In this document: in pieces, positions 48,492-58,799 of the stretch
Position numbering within the stretch: the stretch's first letter is position 1
Layout of the letters: each line of letters starts with the position of its first letter
Origin: Psilocybe azurescens
Taxonomy: Eukaryota; Basidiomycota; Agaricomycetes; Agaricales; Agrocybaceae
Direction: 5' to 3'
Assembly (NCBI GenBank): GCA_023853785.1
Contig: JAJIRX010000180.1
Span: forward strand, 1-64,000
Length of the DNA: 64,000 nt
Program-made: the position numbers and the translations under genes
Notes under the pieces: model-generated
What the model was told of the DNA's origin: nothing
Database searches by the model: none
The model's input: only the letters and a program-made list of their open reading frames with translations

Positions 48492-49297
48492 TTACACCCA
48501 TTGTGCTCTGTCCCATGCCGGATCTTGGAGGAACGCACACAGAACCTTGCTTCCAGTCTAAAACGGAATGAACAAAAACAGCCTCAGGTCAGATATGATC
48601 ATCCCCGAGGTAATAATACCTCCACAAAACTACACATCCCGGATAGGATCGTATTACTCACCTGTAAGAGCGGATGTCCAGCGACGATGCTCAAGAACCT
48701 TTCAAGCCCCTCGCGCCGGCTCTCGATGACCTCATCAGAGAAGCGGTTTGTGAAGACTTTGCCTGGGAGTGCGGGGATGTTAACTCGTGTCGATTCGTGC
48801 TCGAGTATGTCGCGGAAGGCTTCGAAGTCGGAGTAGCGCCGGCGAACAAGTGAATGACGCAGTTTGAAAGCGGGAATGTTGGTCTATTTATTTAAAAAGG
48901 AGTCAGTCAATATCGGGCACTGGTATGCAAGAGAGGACAAGTAGCGCACCTTGCACACAATTTCGTAATCGGTGTACATCTTCCTTCCAAAACCTAGATT
49001 TATACTGTCAGCAGTGCGATTGGGGAGCATAGGAAAGCAAAGACAAGGTGGATTAGTAAAGAGTGACTCACCATGTGTCTGCGGATTTCTTACTTCAATC
49101 TCAAGGAAACTCTCTGGAACACTATACATTTCTTCAATCTGATATCCAAATCATGTTAGTCACTTTCAGGTCAACAAGATACTGGAAGTGAGGAAATAGC
49201 ATAAAAGCTATCAGCGACGCACCGTCTGCTCCCTCGCCGACAAAAGGGTCTCTTCGAATGCAGAACTGCGCGCAAAAGGAGACACAGTTGTCGCCAT
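48492..49297 (-). CDS. snx3: sorting nexin 3 (PX-domain protein)
   Basis: A small endosomal sorting nexin of the Snx3/Grd19 type, which binds PI3P and recruits retromer cargo. Exon 1 is 49223-49297 ([20 protein letters not shown]) and exon 2 is 49072-49138 ([20 protein letters not shown]). The following exons give [15 protein letters not shown] and the PX core [20 protein letters not shown]. Then come [20 protein letters not shown] and [19 protein letters not shown], and the last exon [17 protein letters not shown] ends at 48492. The R-R-Y-S-D-F motif carries the PI3P-binding arginine. The PX domain fills nearly the whole protein, as in Snx3. No frame break is present. Confidence 0.93.
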
Positions 49298-49859
49298 TTC
49301 GTTTTTCCGTATCAAAACTGCACTGTGTGTGTTTCTCGTCGGGTAGATATGTGTAAAAAAAAGGAACTTTGGTTAGGCGAGATAGCAGAAAGAGTTCAAA
49401 CGGATCCACAGCTAAGCGTAACGCTAAAGCATCTTGCGTGATGGCGTGACATTGTATCGTCATGTGGAAACATAGATTAGATTAGATGCCGTAGATTATA
49501 TTAGTCTGGCGGCTTGCTCGGAATAGCCTTTATCGCAATAAATTATCTCATAAGAATATTCAAAAACGCATTGAACTGAAGCCATTTTAAGCCTTAAATT
49601 CTAAGTATTTACGACCTTTATGCATTAAAAGTAACTCTGCAAGACAACGGCAACTTAGATGAAACTATGGACGACCGTGCGAATTGCATGGCGAAGTTCA
49701 ACCGCCAAAAGCGGAAAGGGATTTTGAGCAACCACGACCATCACTGTTCAAAATTTAGGCGCTCATCGATAATCGTTGCGATTCCCAATCTCTCTATGAA
49801 ATTGGTGTCGCTGTAAGTCTCCCTTCTATCCAGTTACTGCTGGGCAGCGAGGACTGGCC
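49298..49859. promoter_or_regulatory. intergenic region upstream of SNX3
   Basis: AT-rich, with the SNX3 promoter on its left. No clear motif seen. Confidence 0.35.
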
Positions 49860-51270
49860 ATATACAATCCGTAATGCAGTTCACGCTAAATCAAGTCGAA
49901 GTACCTCTGACCAACAACCAAGAGCCACCCGAAGAGGCAGGTCATGAAGTTCGACAGAGCTCGCTGAAATATGCACAAGAGCTGAAGGACCTATATTCCG
50001 AGATCTAGCGACGCGAAAGGCACCTATAGGAGCTCAAGATCGGGCGAGAAAAGTCAAGGACACCGTGACGTGCTACAGCGTCATTTTGTCGCCCATCCGT
50101 TGGATTCCAGTAGATGTCCTTCACGAAATATTTACCAATTGCCTTCCTCTCCATCGAAACCCCGTTATGCTGGCGAGCGACGTACCCATGCTACTTACTC
50201 GCATAAGCAGTTTTGGAGCTCAATGGTTCTGTCTTCACCGTACCCTTCGTCTCTATGGCATGTCACCTTTACTGATCAAGACATGTTATACGATGATCTC
50301 GATGCCGAACGCTACATAGTTTCTATGGATGGACCGATTTTAAGTCAGTCCTGAAGTTTACGAAAGAACGCGTAATTCAATTACTTCGCCTTCGATGTGA
50401 AGCCGTGAAGGAGTGGCTTCAACGTTCAGGGGCTTGTCCCTTCTTTCTCTCAATTCTATATACCAGCACCGACACACTTCTCCGCTATTTCAACACAGCT
50501 TTCAATATCCTGACCGATGCTTATTTGGAAGATGATCTCGAGATATCACACCTGAGACTGCTCACTGCGTTGAGGATAACTTTTCCTTATCAACTACAAG
50601 TCAATGGTCAAGTCTCAGCGTACAAATTACTGAAAGCTCAGAATCTGTAGAGGCTTTCATTCAATGATACGCTCCACGATAGTGTATCCAACATAAGGAA
50701 TCTCATATGCATATCTCTTCATAAATCCTTTCCCTTTCTGACATGGTGGCTCTTCTTAAGAGATGTCCTGGACTTATTCACTTCAAGTTAGCGATCATGG
50801 AAATCACAGGGCGCCCAGTGAACCCGACATCCACAGAGGATTTACAAGATCCTATACATATTACCGACTACGGTTATTTACATAGCGGGGGATTTAGACA
50901 GTACCTATGACCCTATCCATCATCTTAGTGACGCTCCGGAGCTGCGTTGAATCGAATATTTGACGCCAAAAGGCTACAACAGGTGGCAACAACTTCATTG
51001 ACCAGTTAACGCCAATCCCTATTACATCCTTACTCCGAAATTCATCGACGTTGGAGAAGTTGACAGTTGATGTATGCGGATTTTCAGATGCAGATATTCG
51101 AAAGCACACCCAACGTAACGTATCTAGAAATTGGACCCAGCTTATTGGGTTCTCCCGGTTATTTCCACGCGCAACGAGATTTATAACTGACACTGCTGAC
51201 GAAGGAGTCAGTCGCCTTATTCCTCGACTTTATGTTTTCCAAGGTCTCGCATGTTTATTTCACAGATGAT
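49860..51270 (+). pseudogene. decayed F-box protein
   Basis: An N-terminal charged coil (VRQSSLKYAQELKDLYSEI) is followed by two in-frame stops and then a clear F-box, SPIRWIPVDVLHEIFTNCLP, with LHRNPVMLASDVPMLLTRI. Later comes KEWLQRSGACPFFLSILYTS, the usual block before the leucine-rich part, and HLRLLTALRITFPYQLQVNG in yet another frame. Multiple stops and shifts along 1.4 kb mark it as a relic of the mushroom F-box/LRR family. It is unrelated in sequence to the relic at 8.7-9.4 kb beyond the shared family. Confidence 0.65.
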
Positions 51271-52221
51271 TCCCATTTGATTCATGAAAGGCGTTAACGA
51301 TGGGTATGAAGTGAAAAGAATCGTTACAGGCTCAAGACACCCACGAACAGGATTTGGCGCAGTGGACTCGACAACTTTTAGAGAATTACGCCATTCAATG
51401 TAACTACGTCTGTAAATCAGAGTTTTCTACTACGCTTCCTGTCTGTATCCAGGCTGTGCGGGCGGAGCCACGATGAAGAGACGAGACATGGGCGGATTGG
51501 AGGATGAGAATTTAAGCATGAAGGGGAGAGACTTGACTGGCTCGAAACAGCTTTGTGTATAAGAAATAATTGTGTCCAACACCATTCTCCGGCATTTGTT
51601 AGCCTGTGCTCGATCTTCATGCGAAAACGATCAGAATACGGTTTTCACCCAACATTGTAGAAACAGAGATTCTCGGGCCGTGTGGAACATAAATATACAT
51701 TAGAAATTGTAAAGCAGATCTGACCAGGTGTCGGTTCAAAATTGGTTCGAAACTCTTCAGACGCGGCTGCACAGAAAGCAAAATCGGCAGTGTTTTATCA
51801 GATATTTCTCCCACACTTGACTGTGTCGGCGCTGGGTTAAGACTTCGGTAACTCGGGCACCGACTCGGAACACGAAGCGGGAAAGTGGCGAAAAAATTGG
51901 CCTAGAGACACAGAAGAGGGAGTGTAAGTCTTTCCAGAGGATACATACAGACTTTAAGGGGACCAATGGAATGGTTTTGATTCGCTGGGATGTGAAATGG
52001 CCTCGAGTAATCACAGATTAACAACCCGTTGTATCCATCCAGATGTCCGCAGTTCTGTGCGACGGCTGAAAGAAGACGATATCTAGAGGATTGAAAGGAG
52101 AGTAGACCCTAGGAGAGCAAAAGAACAACGAAAGCAATATCGATATAGCGGTGTATGAATGTAGTTACAAATATGGTTCCTTCTCTTATAATCCGTGTGC
52201 AAGCCCCAAACAGAACACTTC
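51271..52221. other. intergenic stretch, no gene recognised
   Basis: Short frames on the minus strand (51617-52014) have no domain or splice pattern. The right end is the 3' flank of DAP1. Confidence 0.4.
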
Positions 52222-52854
52222 CTACTTGGCTTCAATAACTGGACCATCTGTGACCTTTCCAACAATGTTGTATCGTTTTCTATTCCAATCATAGATGAGT
52301 ACACTCTTTCGTTCGGAATTACACAGGAATGACGCTCACGAGAAAAATGCATGCCAATCATCCAACACTTTCATATCCTTTGCATCCAAGGTGCTATAGT
52401 CAGCAACAGCATCCTCTGCTTTAAGACTTGACATTCCGAGCCCACGAGAGCCGTCCTTGCCAGAGAAGACGCTGTATGATCGCCCCGGGCCGTACACGTC
52501 CTTCTTGCTTGAAACGTCGAAGACGGTTCCTAAGCGTAACACGAGCTTGAGAAACACCACATAAAGTCAACTTCACTTTAAACACACCTTTTATAGCGAC
52601 ATAAATGGGCTTAAGTGGATCTGATCCATCATACTGCTTCAGCTCTTCCGTTGTGAATGGGTCATCCTTGGGGGTGCCAAGTCATCTCGAGGGGCCTGCA
52701 TGATGCTCTTAAGCGGTTTCTTGGGATCTTCCTCTGCTGGTGCTGTAACTGGTGCAGAATCGGAGAATTTGAACGATAAAGAAGGAAAGCGCCGGTGAAG
52801 GAGATAAGACACGGGAAGAACGAGGAGAAGGAGGTATTTCACGAGTGAGAGCAT
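52222..52854 (-). CDS. dap1: DAP1/MAPR-type cytochrome b5-like heme protein
   Basis: A membrane-associated progesterone-receptor family protein; yeast Dap1 binds heme and supports Erg11/P450 in ergosterol synthesis at the ER. The start at 52854 gives an N-terminal membrane anchor (MLSLVKYLLLLVLPVSYLLH). The b5-like fold begins TTEELKQYDGSDPLKPIYVA. The heme-side motif DVYGPGRSYSVFSGKDGSRG follows, then DDWHAFFS and the last exon KRYNIVGKVTDGPVIEAK, stopping at 52222. Introns lie near 52279-52338 and 52530-52589. A C5 run (G5 at 52670-52674 on plus) needs one more base to link LAPP with DDPFTTEELK; this is a probable undercall. A decayed copy of its 5' end lies at 55.08-55.21 kb. Confidence 0.92.
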
Positions 52855-53528
52855 CCGTAAGGCGTATTCGGCAATCGCCGTCGGTCACGATTCGATTTCA
52901 TGTGCTTTTATAAGTGCCAAATATGGCAGCTAGGCTCGTGATCACCTGGATATGAGTTTCTCATACAGGTCAGTCACGGGTCTATATGGCTGCCCTTACC
53001 CACAACTTTCCTAGTAACCTGCATGTTCAACCCGATTTCAAACCATAACATCCAGCGCATTGCCTGTACAATCTGTCAAAACACAGGTTCAATACCTGTC
53101 GAGAAGAATGCACCATATTTCCGGAATGAACAGCATTTCCGCTGAAGTACTTAAAATGGGATTAGGCGCCACCAGGCATTATTCGGATGTCCAAGCTTAG
53201 CCAGCCCGTGTAATATCCTGTCAGCCGAGTACAACTGCCACTTGCTGTCAGTGTTAGTCAGTATTAGAATTACTTATATGAATGAACTGACGCTGGTTTC
53301 TAAATAACGCCCCCTCTTTCTTGCACTTATCAACTACTATCATAACAGATTTTTAATTGGCTTATCCCACTACAGCTTAGCTCCGATACATTATTCCCTC
53401 TCTTTTGGTCGACGTTTACTCTTGTCGACCTGTTTACAACTATGCGGACAATCCGCCGGCTTTCACAGACTCAAAAGGATTCTGCCCTCAGAACTTGACC
53501 GGATCTCTCAAACATTATAGCGATGAAT
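52855..53528. promoter_or_regulatory. divergent promoter between DAP1 and copy B
   Basis: DAP1 (-) and copy B (+) diverge from here. Parts recur downstream: the TGCCAAATATGGCA palindrome near 52915 matches one near 55187, and CCTGTCAGCCGAGTACAACT near 53217 resembles DNA near 57140. A CAGGTTCAATACCTG stem-loop near 53086 mimics a tRNA T-arm but has no tRNA around it. Confidence 0.5.
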
Positions 53529-54909
53529 ATTTTCAATTTATTTAAAATCAGGACATTCTGGTTCCGGTTGATAGACCCCGAAATTCTATAGAGCAAAGGA
53601 ACAGACCTCAATTCTCGGTCAGCGAGCAACATAGGAGGGAAGCCAAAACCACTGAGTCCGGTGAGTTTTGCTTCTATTGGATTACCTGTCTTGTGGACGC
53701 TCTTTGATTACGACTTACAGGTGCTACGAACGAGACAGAAGATAGGGAGTCAAGCTACCAGCCAAAGCACAAATGGCCAATACTGCTCAGCTACCTAGCA
53801 TACAACTCAGAATTCATTCATTTTCTATCTTCAACATCTGAGTACTATAGCGCCTCCGATCACATAGAAATTGCAGAGTATCTTGACAGGATGGCCGAGT
53901 TTGAAGAGAGGAGCATCAAGCATTTTCAGATATCTTCCAATATGAGTTTTTACGCGGCCGAAGGTATGTCCATGAATAATTTCAATAACATACACTCTGA
54001 TCATAGTGCGCTACCCTGCTACTACTGGTCCAGCATGATTATACACAAATAAAAACGAGAATGAGGAAGCATTTTACAAATTACTCCTCGATAGCTCTGC
54101 TATAATAAAGGTCTGCAAGGTGTCAGTACATTCTCTACGTAACCCACCATCCGAGCATTGATGGATTAGTACCAGGTTGAGCGTTTCCGTTGAACCACAC
54201 CAGCAAACAAAGGTCGGGCTACCTTTATTAGCCAACCAAATGAGCAGCTTGGTAGACATGTTGTCCAAGGACGTCACGGAATGTCTAGTAGATGTGAAAG
54301 ATTATTACAGCAAACGCTCGACCTGTACGTATCAGACGGATATGGATTCCTTCCTCTTCCTCCTACACTCAATTATTCTTTAGACAGGATTGCTAAAGTA
54401 TATATCCACAGGGCACAAGTTTCCCTATGGACGTTCAAATTTGAGAGTCACCGAAAATAATTCAAACAGCCCTCGCTCTATATCTATCGCTCGGAGCCGT
54501 AAGTGTCGATACCGACAAACGACTTCCTTTCGCCTTCAATCTCTTCCCCCAATTAGACCCATTTCAGGAAGACCGGCTGGACACCACACAGACAGTTGAC
54601 AATGGCAACGTACTAACGCAGAATACTACTACTGAAACTGATAGGGAGTCTACGCAATCGTCATACATTACTGCACGAGAAACAATGAATTCATTCTCCA
54701 CGTCCTCGTTATCGCAAGATCAACACCGGACACTGTACTCTGTCGCCTCTTCGCGCACTGCAGAGACGGATTATGGACTATATTACAGACGAATGGCGTT
54801 ATCACAGATAACCGGAGATTCTACAGGAGGGTGGGTAGAACTGAGCTGGGGATCGGAATTGCCCTCGGAGGTTGACGAACAGTCAAGCAGCATAACAAAT
54901 GCTGGCTGA
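53529..54909 (+). CDS. unknown family, copy B (C-terminal DYGLYYRRMALS motif)
   Basis: Function unknown. The N-terminus is uncertain; the first clear exon reads DILVPVDRPRNSIEQRNRPQ and ends at intron 53661-53720. Then come KWPILLSYLAYNSEFIHFLS, IAEYLDRMAEFEERS, NEEAFYKLLLDSSAIIK and LVDVKDYYSKRS. IQTALALYLSLGAV and FNLFPQLDPFQEDRLD follow. After a Thr/Ser-rich linker the C-terminus reads SSRTAETDYGLYYRRMALS, then a short tail ending at 54909. An A4 run at 54454-54457 needs one more A to bridge FESHRK and IIQTALAL. The order of blocks matches copies A and C. No membrane span or signal peptide is seen. Confidence 0.7.
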
Positions 54910-55769
54910 AGTAACATACTAAATTCAGCAACCTATTCATGCATGTTCCATGATTTGTGTCCTGAATTATTCCATTCTGTTCATTCAATATGGTTTACCA
55001 ATACTATTACTAGTACTGTAGCACCATCCCTGGTTGCCGTTTCGAAAGAATCGTCCTGGTTATTGAAGACATAACACATAATTTTTCCAGAACGGCTTCT
55101 TGGGATCTGCATCTGTTGCTGTTATAAGGGATACAGAATTGGAGAATTTGACACGACCTGTCACAATGTATTTCGTACATACTTACTTGTGCCAAATATG
55201 GCAATCATGACCCACATACGTGGTTGTCTGGCAACCTTGTGTCAACCTTGGAAAATGGTGCCTTGAAATCCCAAATCAACCGTCTTGAGCAGTAACATCC
55301 AGCTCAAGCGCTCAAGCCTAAGACACAGATACTCAGTAGGACACAGTTTCAAGCTTCAAGTCCTTACAGACCTCATTGATTATTCAAACGGAACGTATGC
55401 CTTGACCGTTGGCTGACTCCTGTAACATTTTCTCCGACATTTTCGGCTAATTTTGTAGGCATTGGCAAAGTTTTAGGTCTTGACTCAGCTCTGGCATTCT
55501 GAATTCAAACGACATTCATACCGTCTCAGACCAAAGAAGAGGTAACCTAGACGGTTTGGGACCCGCATTTCTCTGAATGGAAAGTTCCATAGAGAACAGC
55601 CAAGGAGCTCACTGCACCTCGGGGGCAGAACTTGAGCTGCCAGTTAACCGAGCACGCTCTCCAACCACTGGCGCTTCTAAGCTTGGGAAGGAAGGAACAT
55701 TCAATAGGCCTGGTATGCTTCAAGTTGGCCCGATACGGTGTTAGAGGCTGAAAGTCCCTACATAGGACA
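54910..55769. other. intergenic DNA of the tandem duplication, with DAP1 relic
   Basis: It contains the decayed DAP1 5' end (listed separately) and promoter-like DNA similar to that upstream of copy B, such as TAACATCCAGC near 55293. No intact gene. Confidence 0.5.
55080..55215 (-). pseudogene. relic of the DAP1 5' end
   Basis: On plus, CTTCTTGGGATCTGC and AGAATTGGAGAATTTGA (55099-55149) match the DAP1 exon at about 52716-52768 in the same order and spacing. TGCCAAATATGGCA near 55187-55200 matches the DAP1 upstream DNA near 52915. The open frame is lost. It marks the left end of a duplicated block that also carries copy C. Confidence 0.65.
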
Positions 55770-56976
55770 TTCCATTTATTGGCCAAAAACAAGATGGTGG
55801 CCGTTACTACAGTTTCTGGAAACAAATTCAGACCTCATGTTATCGCAATCGACATACCACAACACCTCCGACTTTAAAGACCCCCAAAGTATCTGGACAT
55901 GCTAGTTGCACAATTCTCCCCTACAAAAGTCCAAGACCTGCGGGAAATTTCCCAGCTACATTCTTCAAAAGAAGGTATGGAGCAGTCAACCTACATCTTC
56001 ATGATCAAAAAATATCTACATAATGCTTCTATTTCAGGTGTCTCCCCGTTCCCACAGCTTAACATAACGCGAAGGAGCAAAGCGAATGAGGAAGCATTTG
56101 TCAGCCTATTCATTGAAAATACCGACATAATGAAAGTGTGTTTGATGTACGCACTCCCCTGGCAGAATCGCGAGGAATAGAAAGTTTACTGATTAAATGA
56201 ATTAGCTTCAGAGATCTCTATACTCCAGCAGACAAACAGAATCAAGGAGAAATCTGCATGGCCGACCGATTGCGAAGCTCGATACAAGACTTGGAGGATG
56301 ACCTCAAAGAATGCGAAGCTCTTCTTCATGATTACTACAGCAAAAGCTTGTGGTGTATGTGCCCCCAATGTGTATTCATTATCGTCGCTGATTAAACGTG
56401 AACACTATAGACAAATTTGCCAGAAGGTCTGATTACGAGTCGCAGATATACCATTTAACTACGAAATTCGAAGGGCATAGGATTCGGATTCAAACTGCCC
56501 TTGCCTTCTGCTTATCTTCAAGCTTGGGGTCAATTGGTGATGTCGATAATGATATGCAAATGACTGTAGCTTTCACTCTCTTTCCCGAGCTGGACCCAAG
56601 GAACAAGGATACTATGCAAGGAGCGCTAGATTGCAGCAAATCTCCTGGGTCTGACGCCAAGCACTCGAGATTTACAATGACTACAGCCGGACCCCATGCT
56701 CGTAGCCGGACATCCTCCTTTTCATCATACGCAACTGCACAGGATACAATGTCACTTGCAACAAACTCATTTGTTGCTGACCCTTGGCATACCTTGGACG
56801 GTGTATCATTGTACTCTGTCGCCTCCTCGCGCACCGCGGAGACTGACTATGGGCTATACTACAGGCGCATGGCGCTCTCACAAACAACGTTTGATTCTAC
56901 AAGAACAGATACGGACGCGGGACTAAAACGGACGCGGAGTTGGATGTCTGTCTTAGAACTCTCCAATAGTAGATAA
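55770..56976 (+). CDS. unknown family, copy C (C-terminal DYGLYYRRMALS motif)
   Basis: Function unknown. The start is not resolved; the first shared exon reads WPKTRWWPLLQFLETNSDLM, then YLDMLVAQFSPTKVQDL. Next come ANEEAFVSLFIENTDIMK, MADRLRSSIQDLEDDLKECE with LLHDYYSK, DYESQIYHLTTKFEGHRIRI, QTALAFCLSSSLGS and FTLFPELDPRN. A Ser/Thr-rich linker leads to SSRTAETDYGLYYRRMALS and a basic tail ending at 56976. The C5 run at 55881-55885 needs one more base to join the SDFKDP and KYLDML frames. It lies in the same orientation as copy B, 0.9 kb downstream. It came from duplication of a block starting in DAP1. Confidence 0.7.
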
Positions 56977-58450
56977 TAAAGAAGAGATAGATATGCAGCA
57001 CCAACAATGATTAAAATAACAATGAGCTCAGCATAACTCAGCCAATGGCCATACCGCCCCTGTCAATGGAGGACATTTCCCACTCACTTAACTTACATTC
57101 ACCACTTGGTATCAATTATACGCCTAAGTTGTCTAACAGCCTGTCGGTGAGTACAACTGCCAGTCGTTGCCCGTGTCACACCACCGTTTGTCCTATGATA
57201 AATGCATTATAAATGCAGGCTCATTCTGATTAGGACTTTCAAATGTTTTCCCAGATTGATTGTTATGCCACGCCTGTAGGTATGTGTACCAATATTTTTC
57301 TTACATTGATTTCGTCGTGAAACACCCTGTTATGTAGTCCCGCGATGGCTCACAGACTCTCCATTGCGTTAAGCCTATAACAGGCTAGCTCTGAGACTTT
57401 TCCTTCCACTGATACATGTTACTCAATAATCTTGCTACTACACTGTTTGTGCACCGTGTACCCTATTTCGGTAAGGAGATCAAAAAGTGACCTCGATGAA
57501 GCCATGTAATTTGTCTCCGCCAATCTCCATCTCATCGTTTAAGACATGGATGGATACGCTGGCATGCGGACCAAATTGAATCAGGAATTGACAGCCTACC
57601 TACCTGCGGTCTTCTCCCTTGCAGGTCTGGGGATTTCGGCGACTTCAGGACCCTTTAAATATGTAGGTACACCGGGATCGACGGATCAGCACATGCGCCC
57701 TTTCAAGCCTTGGTAATGATTGATTATTGGAAGTTACATATATATCCCATTGTCAGTGGTCTCCAGCTACTGACACTTGATGGCACCAATCATTTGTCAA
57801 AAGGTTCAACAAGAGGGCCCGCCAGTGGGTGCTATTTATTGCAGGAGCGACAGTATCAATGCTGCGAGCCATTGAGGTCAGTGGCCTTAAGGCTAGTACT
57901 GGTATGCTATTAATAACCTCGCCCTATTATCAGGTTCAACTGATAAGGTATCGTCATTTAGCGCTCACCGTTAATAAAAGCGACGGTCGATAAGGCTGTG
58001 CGTTCTATGTTTAGCAGCCTGGCGTCTATGCACGGTGGGTACTGTACTTTGCTTGGCCATTCATTGTACTTGGATAAAAATCGTTCGGTGTTGGGAGTGG
58101 ACTGTGTCTGTCAGACGACGATTGGCTGTGGGAGTGACAAGTTATTTTGTTGGATGTCGATGCGTTTTGAATGATCACACTGTGAGAACCGGGCACTGTG
58201 GTGTTGTTTTCCGTATGTGTTATGTATCGTGGAAGAAAAACAACCTTGACAGATGGGGAACGAAAAGAGCTGTATGCAGGCTATTTGAGTGATGCGCACA
58301 CAAAGCTGCGGCCGACACGAATGTATTTATGTTGGCAGAGTACAGGATTTCTGGTCACAGCGTAGTAGCTGGTTCATAGCTGTCAGTGTATACAGGGGGC
58401 ACGACGCAATGACCAGGGAGCGATATGCAAGAAAGAGAATTGTGTGGCTA
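56977..58450. other. intergenic stretch, no gene recognised
   Basis: The part near 57140-57165 (CCTGTCGGTGAGTACAACTG) resembles DNA upstream of copy B. Nothing else is recognised up to the retrotransposon LTR. Confidence 0.4.
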
Positions 58451-58790
58451 TGCTAGAACAGTATAAGAAACGGGTATGTGTAAGACTCAGAGGACCAATA
58501 GGTTCAACTGATTGATTGTATAGTACCTATAAGAAACGGGTATGTGTAAGACTCAGAGGACCAATAGGTTCAACTGAGGGAGGAAAGTAAACGAAGCACT
58601 CTTGATATACAAGAGTGCGGAGTCAATGAACTCGTATGCTACATGATACGAAAGAGCACATAAAAATGATGAAAGAATAAAAGTCTATATGGCGCACGAC
58701 CTATACGTCGCGCACCACGCTATACATATCACTTGGTAGTCTAGCTATCCAGATAAGACGGTACGCCAAGCGCACCTTGATAATTCAACA
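58451..58790 (-). mobile_element. 3' LTR of the copia element
   Basis: Read on the minus strand it starts TGTTGAATTATCAAGG right after a purine tract (GAAGGGGAG, 58791-58799) and seems to end TTCTAGCA at 58451. TG..CA ends and an adjacent polypurine tract are typical of copia LTRs. The outer end is inferred. No matching 5' LTR is found in the window. Confidence 0.6.
58462..58577. repeat. two identical 50-bp direct repeats inside the LTR
   Basis: The 50-bp unit starting TATAAGAAACGGGTATGTG lies at 58462-58511 and again at 58528-58577, separated by 16 bp, and the copies are identical. The identity suggests a recent event. Confidence 0.9.
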
Positions 58791-58799
58791 CTCCCCTTC

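Noticed and set aside
53085..53102. tRNA-like T-arm, ACAGG-TTCAATA-CCTGT
   Set aside because: The arm is perfect but there is no D-arm, anticodon arm or matching 7-bp acceptor stem at the right distance.
54910..55769. An intact second DAP1 gene
   Set aside because: Only scattered matches to the 5' end remain; the open frame, heme motif and C-terminus are missing.
4350..55890. Programmed ribosomal frameshifting as the cause of the frame breaks
   Set aside because: Breaks go in both directions, occur in many unrelated genes and fall mostly in plain homopolymers without shared slippery sites or structures.
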